From positions 29,332 to 93,331 of the forward strand of contig JAVBSS010000006.1 in assembly GCA_031556525.1 (NCBI GenBank): 64,000 nt of DNA, written 5' to 3'. The position numbers and the translations under genes were made by a program. Of the stretch, positions 59,507 through 64,000 are shown one piece after another. The stretch's first letter is position 1; every line of letters starts with the position of its first letter. The stretch is from JAVBSN01 sp031556525. Lineage in GTDB: Bacteria; Bacillota; Clostridia; Lachnospirales; Lachnospiraceae. The notes below the pieces were generated by a model, which saw only the letters and a program-made list of their open reading frames with translations, searched no databases and had not been told where the DNA came from.

Positions 59507-62500
59507 TTACGCTGCTGCATTTTGATTTATCTGTTCAATAACCTTTCTTATCCCATTCCATACATTCATATCTTTAAATATCTCAACAACACTTCCTTTA
59601 TCCGAAAATGGTGATTCTTGAAGCACTGTAAAATCTTTCATCATTCCATTATGAACAATATACTCTACTATTTGATTTACAAAATATATTTGTATAGAAT
59701 CAAGATTAGTTCCCTCTAAAAATTCTGAAAATGCCTCTTTTGCCGAATTCATATCAAGACCTACTATCTCTCTAACAAATTCACCTAATGGTTTTTCTCC
59801 ATATTCTTGTTCATAATCTTCTTTTGACCCAATTTCATTCCATAATATTTCTTCAAGTAAAGCTATATCTTGTGTTGAAAGTGGTTTATTGGTCTTTAAT
59901 TTTGCTATTACTATATTATCTTGATGTTGGCGAACATAATATTCTGCCTTTGCTTTATAATTCTTTAGTTCATCATTTTCTAGTTCAGATTCTTTCCATT
60001 CCTGTGATAATATATTATCTTCAAAATTAGTTGTATATTTTACATGTTCACCCCTTGGAATGTATTTCATAAGGTTTCGCAATTTTTCTCTAACATACTC
60101 AAACTCATTAATTCCCGCATTGTCAATATAGTCTGTATTAAGAATCTTACTAATCAATTCTGATTGCACTTGTATCTCGGGAATATTTGCTATACTAGCA
60201 ACTGCGTTAACCTTCTTAAATAAATCTCCTATAGCCTTCGAAGATTTTTTTCCTGCTAAGTAAGCAAGCTCAATATTATACATAAGTGCATCAAATCGAA
60301 CAGCAGTTGCCTCATCACCATCTGGTAAAATAAGAGGTGCTAATTCCTCTCGTACTAACAGAGTATCCTCATATGTTAATGTATTATAATTATTTTCATT
60401 AGCATATAGGTCTACATACTTTAAATGTTGTTTAACCGTAAAATTTTCTCGATTTAATTCTTTTACCTTTTCAGACATTATATTTATTAAATTTTTTCGA
60501 TAATCAATTAGCCTATCTGTTTGATAGTTAATATCTTGTAATTTATAAGCAATTTGAAATTCCAGATTAAATATCGCTTCTTGAAGAACCATTGCATTTA
60601 CTGAGGGTTTTCCTTTATTTAAGCGGAAAAATTGGAAATTCCCACAAAAATCAAATATATAGAACCTACTCTTATCTTCACCATCTAATAATCCTGAACA
60701 TAAACGGGTTCCTCTACCTATCATTTGCCAAAACTTGGCTTTACTCATAACTTTTTTAAAAAATACAAGATTTAATACTTCTGGTACATCAATTCCTGTA
60801 TCTAGCATATCTACAGAAATTGCAATCTGAGGCATCTTTTTAGGATCAGAAAATTCATCTATAGCACTTTGTGCGTATGTCATGTAATTATCAATTACCA
60901 TAGCAAAAGCTTGTCCATCCTTAGATAGATAAGGATATTCCCTATTGAATATTTCTAGTATCTTTTCTGCATGATCATGGTTTTTGGCAAAGATGATTGT
61001 TTTTCCTAGCATTTCTCCATAATTAATTTTATTTCCATCAGTCATTAAAACATGAAGTACTTGTTTTATTGTATCTTCATTAAATATCCAAGTATTTAGT
61101 GCTGTAGCATTAATCTTTTCTGGTAATTCACCATCTTCATTTTTAAATGTATTTTCATATTCTTCTTTGTCTTCTTCTGACAATTCATCATATACAATTC
61201 CATCTTCAATAAATTTAAGAACTGTTTCCACTGATAAAAAATCCACTAAATATCCATCTTTTACAGCTTGATCCAATTCATAACCATATGTTGGTACACC
61301 TTTATCTAATTCAAATATTTGATATGTATTTTTATCAATTTCATCCTTTGGCGTAGCTGTAAGCCCCACTAATGGCGCATCAAAATATGTAAATATATCT
61401 TTGTATTTATTATAAATAGAACGATGTGCCTCATCACAAATTACTAAATCAAAATGACCGCTTGTAAAAAGTTTACCTTTGGCATCTCTTACATCATCAA
61501 TACAATTCATCATTGTTTGATAAGTTGAAAATACACAATGTGCATTGTAATTATCCTTATCTTCACAAAGATTAGTTACTGACAAATCAGGTAAAAGATT
61601 CACAAAATTTCTCTTTGCTTGAGTAACAAGGGAATTTCGATCAGCTAAAAATAAAATGTTTTTTATCCATCCCGAATCAAGCAACACCTTACTTAGTCCT
61701 ATAATAGTTCTAGTTTTTCCTGATCCAGTAGCCATAACAAGTAATGCCTTTCTACGATTTCTCGTATCAAAACAATTGCATACTGCTTTAATAGCGGCTT
61801 CTTGATAATATCGTCCTGCTATATCCTTATCTACAACAACATTATTGAGGCTTACCTTCATAGATTTAAGATTAAATAGTTTTTCTAAATCTCGCTTTGA
61901 ATATATAGTGGCAACTCTTCTTTCTGGATATTGATTATCTATAATTCTTGTATCCAATCCATTTGTCAGGAATACCACAGGTCTTCTATGGTATCTATTC
62001 TCAATCGAATCAGCATATAATTTTGCTTGTTGACGGCCTTTTGCTACATCTATACAGGTTTTTTTTGCCTCAACAACAGCCAACGGTACATGCGAGTCAT
62101 CATACAAGACATAATCCGCTAATCCCATCTCCGATTTATTTGGCATACCTGTTAATTCTACTTCGTTAAGCCAATCCTCACCCTCTATCCAATCTGCATC
62201 CCTTAACATATTGTCGATATATATTTTACGTGTGTTATGTTCGGATAAATCCAATGGTTTGGGCACATAATTCTGTTGTTGCTCTTTACGTCTTGCCGTA
62301 AGTTCTTCCTTTAACGCCTTATTTTCAGCAATTAAATCCTTTAAATCAATATCTAAGTTGGTTATTTCTAATCTCGCATTTTCTTCTTGTTTATCTAATA
62401 AGTCTACATTAAATGCTTGCTCTATATAACTATCTGCATAACAATATGCCACATAATCCAAGAAAATATAAAGGTTCTGTAAACAATGAATCGCCTCATC

Positions 62501-62812
62501 CTTTGTTATCTTTTTGCCATTATGCGCTGCACGATTTCCAATCTTACGAATCAAGTCCATCCTCTTCCATAAATCATTATCTATCAAATCGCGAAAATCT
62601 TCTGTACTCATCAAACTGACTAATGTATCTTGATATGGCATCTTAAGTGATTTATCCACAGAATACATCCATTTTGTAGCAAATTCCATAGCACGACGAC
62701 AATTAATAACACTAGATTCTATATCAATATTAATTATCTTCTCTGCTGCAATAGCTACATCTGCAAAGTTATTAAATTTTGGTTCTTGCTTTAAATAATC
62801 AAAATTAGTCAT
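59507..62812 (-). CDS. hsdR: Type I restriction enzyme, R (motor and nuclease) subunit
   Basis: 1101 residues. The N-terminal region resembles DUF4145 (AAEKIINIDIESSVINCRRA), followed by the HSDR_N nuclease: LADYVLYDDSHVPLAVVEAK near residue 250, which has the D and ExK of the PD-(D/E)xK fold. The translocase follows: MATGSGKTRT near 362, ICDEAHRS near 460, GLTATPKDE, and helicase motifs V-VI in MLDTGIDVPE and MIGRGTRLC. It cuts DNA after translocation in complex with HsdM and HsdS. GGAGGG precedes the ATG. HsdM is not in the window. Confidence 0.95.
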   Translation of the reverse strand: MTNFDYLKQEPKFNNFADVAIAAEKIINIDIESSVINCRRAMEFATKWMYSVDKSLKMPYQDTLVSLMSTEDFRDLIDNDLWKRMDLIRKIGNRAAHNGKKITKDEAIHCLQNLYIFLDYVAYCYADSYIEQAFNVDLLDKQEENARLEITNLDIDLKDLIAENKALKEELTARRKEQQQNYVPKPLDLSEHNTRKIYIDNMLRDADWIEGEDWLNEVELTGMPNKSEMGLADYVLYDDSHVPLAVVEAKKTCIDVAKGRQQAKLYADSIENRYHRRPVVFLTNGLDTRIIDNQYPERRVATIYSKRDLEKLFNLKSMKVSLNNVVVDKDIAGRYYQEAAIKAVCNCFDTRNRRKALLVMATGSGKTRTIIGLSKVLLDSGWIKNILFLADRNSLVTQAKRNFVNLLPDLSVTNLCEDKDNYNAHCVFSTYQTMMNCIDDVRDAKGKLFTSGHFDLVICDEAHRSIYNKYKDIFTYFDAPLVGLTATPKDEIDKNTYQIFELDKGVPTYGYELDQAVKDGYLVDFLSVETVLKFIEDGIVYDELSEEDKEEYENTFKNEDGELPEKINATALNTWIFNEDTIKQVLHVLMTDGNKINYGEMLGKTIIFAKNHDHAEKILEIFNREYPYLSKDGQAFAMVIDNYMTYAQSAIDEFSDPKKMPQIAISVDMLDTGIDVPEVLNLVFFKKVMSKAKFWQMIGRGTRLCSGLLDGEDKSRFYIFDFCGNFQFFRLNKGKPSVNAMVLQEAIFNLEFQIAYKLQDINYQTDRLIDYRKNLINIMSEKVKELNRENFTVKQHLKYVDLYANENNYNTLTYEDTLLVREELAPLILPDGDEATAVRFDALMYNIELAYLAGKKSSKAIGDLFKKVNAVASIANIPEIQVQSELISKILNTDYIDNAGINEFEYVREKLRNLMKYIPRGEHVKYTTNFEDNILSQEWKESELENDELKNYKAKAEYYVRQHQDNIVIAKLKTNKPLSTQDIALLEEILWNEIGSKEDYEQEYGEKPLGEFVREIVGLDMNSAKEAFSEFLEGTNLDSIQIYFVNQIVEYIVHNGMMKDFTVLQESPFSDKGSVVEIFKDMNVWNGIRKVIEQINQNAAA

Positions 62813-62883
62813 TTCTAAGCCCTCCCTGTTTTCGTTTGTTAGAATGATTTAGTTATTGGTTGATCTGGTTCTAAAATGTATAT

Positions 62884-63975
62884 TTATAAATCGACAAATT
62901 TTGATTTGTCGACTTGGTGGACGAAGTCAGCAAATTCTATCTGTTTTACCATTGGTGGAACAATAAATAACTTTTCTTCAAGCTTGGATTTAGATAAGAT
63001 TCCTTTTAAAGCCATGTTTATGTCTTCTACTAAATAATCTTTTGATAGTTGTAACATTACATATAGAAAGTGTGTATCGTATTCTTTAGGAACAATAGCA
63101 TTAATCTGCTGGTTAAACGCAACTTGCCTGTCTGCTATACAAACTCTTCCAATGCTAGAAATACTTCCAGCTATACATGCCATTAATACAGACCCTTTAT
63201 CTACAGTTCTACCAACTTTCACTCCATCTTCTGAAAGGCATTCAGCAGCTGTTGTTGGATTAAGTAATCCAGAAACAATATTATCCGTTTTAATCCATTC
63301 AATGCAATCACCATAATACTCGTCAATTGCTCTTGCTGGAGTATTTCCAGTTACTACTCTGCAAGTTTCTTTTAACATCTTCCTAGTATAATTATAATGG
63401 TTTGTTCTTGGATCTCCAAACATCTCGACAAATCGGGATTTGATAAGATTGTCCAGTTCGTTTAGCTGCGCCTTCTTATATATTATAATTTGGTCTAATC
63501 TATCCAATACATCCACTATCTTTTTCTGACTGCGAATATCTCCCTCTACATAAATTTCAAAATTTTCAAATTGCGTTTTGTTTATTATTGGAACTACTGG
63601 TGCATTCGCCATCGATACTAGTCTCTGCTTACTAAAAAAAAGATTGTATGCCAAATATCTTGGTAGCACTTTGTCATTCACCTCTATAGCATTAATTTGT
63701 TGGTTAAATGCATATTCTCCTTCCGTTATTCCAATCTTACCTATACTTCCTATACATGTAATAAGAACAGCACCCTTTTTTACTATTCTCGATCTGCACC
63801 TAGCCTTCTCCGATATATATTCATTCACCGAAGTAATTGCAGTAATTCCCATGTCACTAATAACATCTGGTTTTACAAATCCTATGTCCCTTGATTCATA
63901 AAATTCAATCTTTGTTTTACTAGGCGTATTCCCAGTGACCACTTTTCCTACATCTTTTATATACACCTTCTCCAT
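62884..63975 (-). CDS. hsdS: Type I restriction enzyme, S (specificity) subunit
   Basis: About 364 residues with two target-recognition domains, each starting with VVTGNTPSK or VVTGNTPAR and ending with a coiled-coil conserved region. The first spacer ends in LDRLDQIIIYKKAQLNELDN and LIKSRFVEMFGD. The C-terminus stops at DKSKFVDL, a shortened copy of that SRFVEM motif. It chooses the DNA sequence methylated and cut. I start it at the ATG at 63975; the frame is open to the window edge, so a longer start is possible. Confidence 0.93.
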   Translation of the reverse strand: MEKVYIKDVGKVVTGNTPSKTKIEFYESRDIGFVKPDVISDMGITAITSVNEYISEKARCRSRIVKKGAVLITCIGSIGKIGITEGEYAFNQQINAIEVNDKVLPRYLAYNLFFSKQRLVSMANAPVVPIINKTQFENFEIYVEGDIRSQKKIVDVLDRLDQIIIYKKAQLNELDNLIKSRFVEMFGDPRTNHYNYTRKMLKETCRVVTGNTPARAIDEYYGDCIEWIKTDNIVSGLLNPTTAAECLSEDGVKVGRTVDKGSVLMACIAGSISSIGRVCIADRQVAFNQQINAIVPKEYDTHFLYVMLQLSKDYLVEDINMALKGILSKSKLEEKLFIVPPMVKQIEFADFVHQVDKSKFVDL

Positions 63976-64000
63976 AATCAACCCTACAAATCTGAATTTG

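Overview
The window is low-GC, densely coded DNA from a Gram-positive anaerobe. The most likely home is a motile member of the Lachnospiraceae or a close relative in the Clostridia. Pointers are the trimeric electron-bifurcating [FeFe] hydrogenase, a YjfB-type motility peptide, a long-form HPF, NlpC/P60 wall hydrolases with Gram-positive signal peptides, and small families common in this group (DUF4474, DUF3892, and apparently DUF6179/DUF6323). No tRNA, rRNA or CRISPR array was seen. The species cannot be named from this sequence.

Layout. 1-6.2 kb: core metabolism, with the end of a CorC/HlyC protein, a PrsA/SurA-like foldase, ilvC, ilvN, a short metH and hpf. 6.2-11.5 kb: a phased DnaA-box-like cluster, three tandem SH3-NlpC/P60 hydrolases (two with WalR-box-like promoters), and a strong promoter driving five related RNA hairpins ahead of a YjfB peptide. 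11.5-16.3 kb: a MATE pump, a PH-domain protein, a HAD phosphatase, mntP under a yybP-ykoY manganese riboswitch, and a COG2509 flavoprotein behind a nested attenuator-like hairpin. 16.4-22.1 kb: hydABC, whose first gene overlaps an upstream GGDEF cyclase. 22.3-32.6 kb: small-domain proteins, a SulP transporter, a MutS-family protein without Smr, an independently transcribed structured RNA candidate, a lipase-like protein, a K+ channel, a PPOX protein and a NUDIX hydrolase.

32.6-47.2 kb is accessory. It holds a decayed PLD/helicase gene with an in-frame amber codon, a two-gene nucleotidyltransferase module bracketed by 41-bp repeats, a tryptophanase-like gene, a DMT transporter, a TetR/CPBP pair, a DUF11 surface-type protein, an HTH remnant, an ABC transporter with its own two-component system, and RhuM. 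The stretch 38.8-47.2 kb looks richer in G+C than its surroundings.

47.5-64 kb: a GMP synthase with a gutted glutaminase domain, an AraC regulator divergent from two SDR genes, then a stand-alone reverse transcriptase directly behind a structured non-coding segment closed by a long terminal stem. After this come three paralogous lipoproteins interleaved with an esterase and an esterase fragment, SPFH and TM2 proteins, and a type I restriction locus (hsdS, hsdR, a small unknown gene) running off the window.

The strongest candidates for something undescribed are the RT with its upstream RNA (52.29-53.67 kb), the hairpin array before yjfB (11.03-11.24 kb), the repeat-bracketed nucleotidyltransferase module (33.3-34.5 kb) and the ~210-nt RNA at 28.7-28.9 kb.
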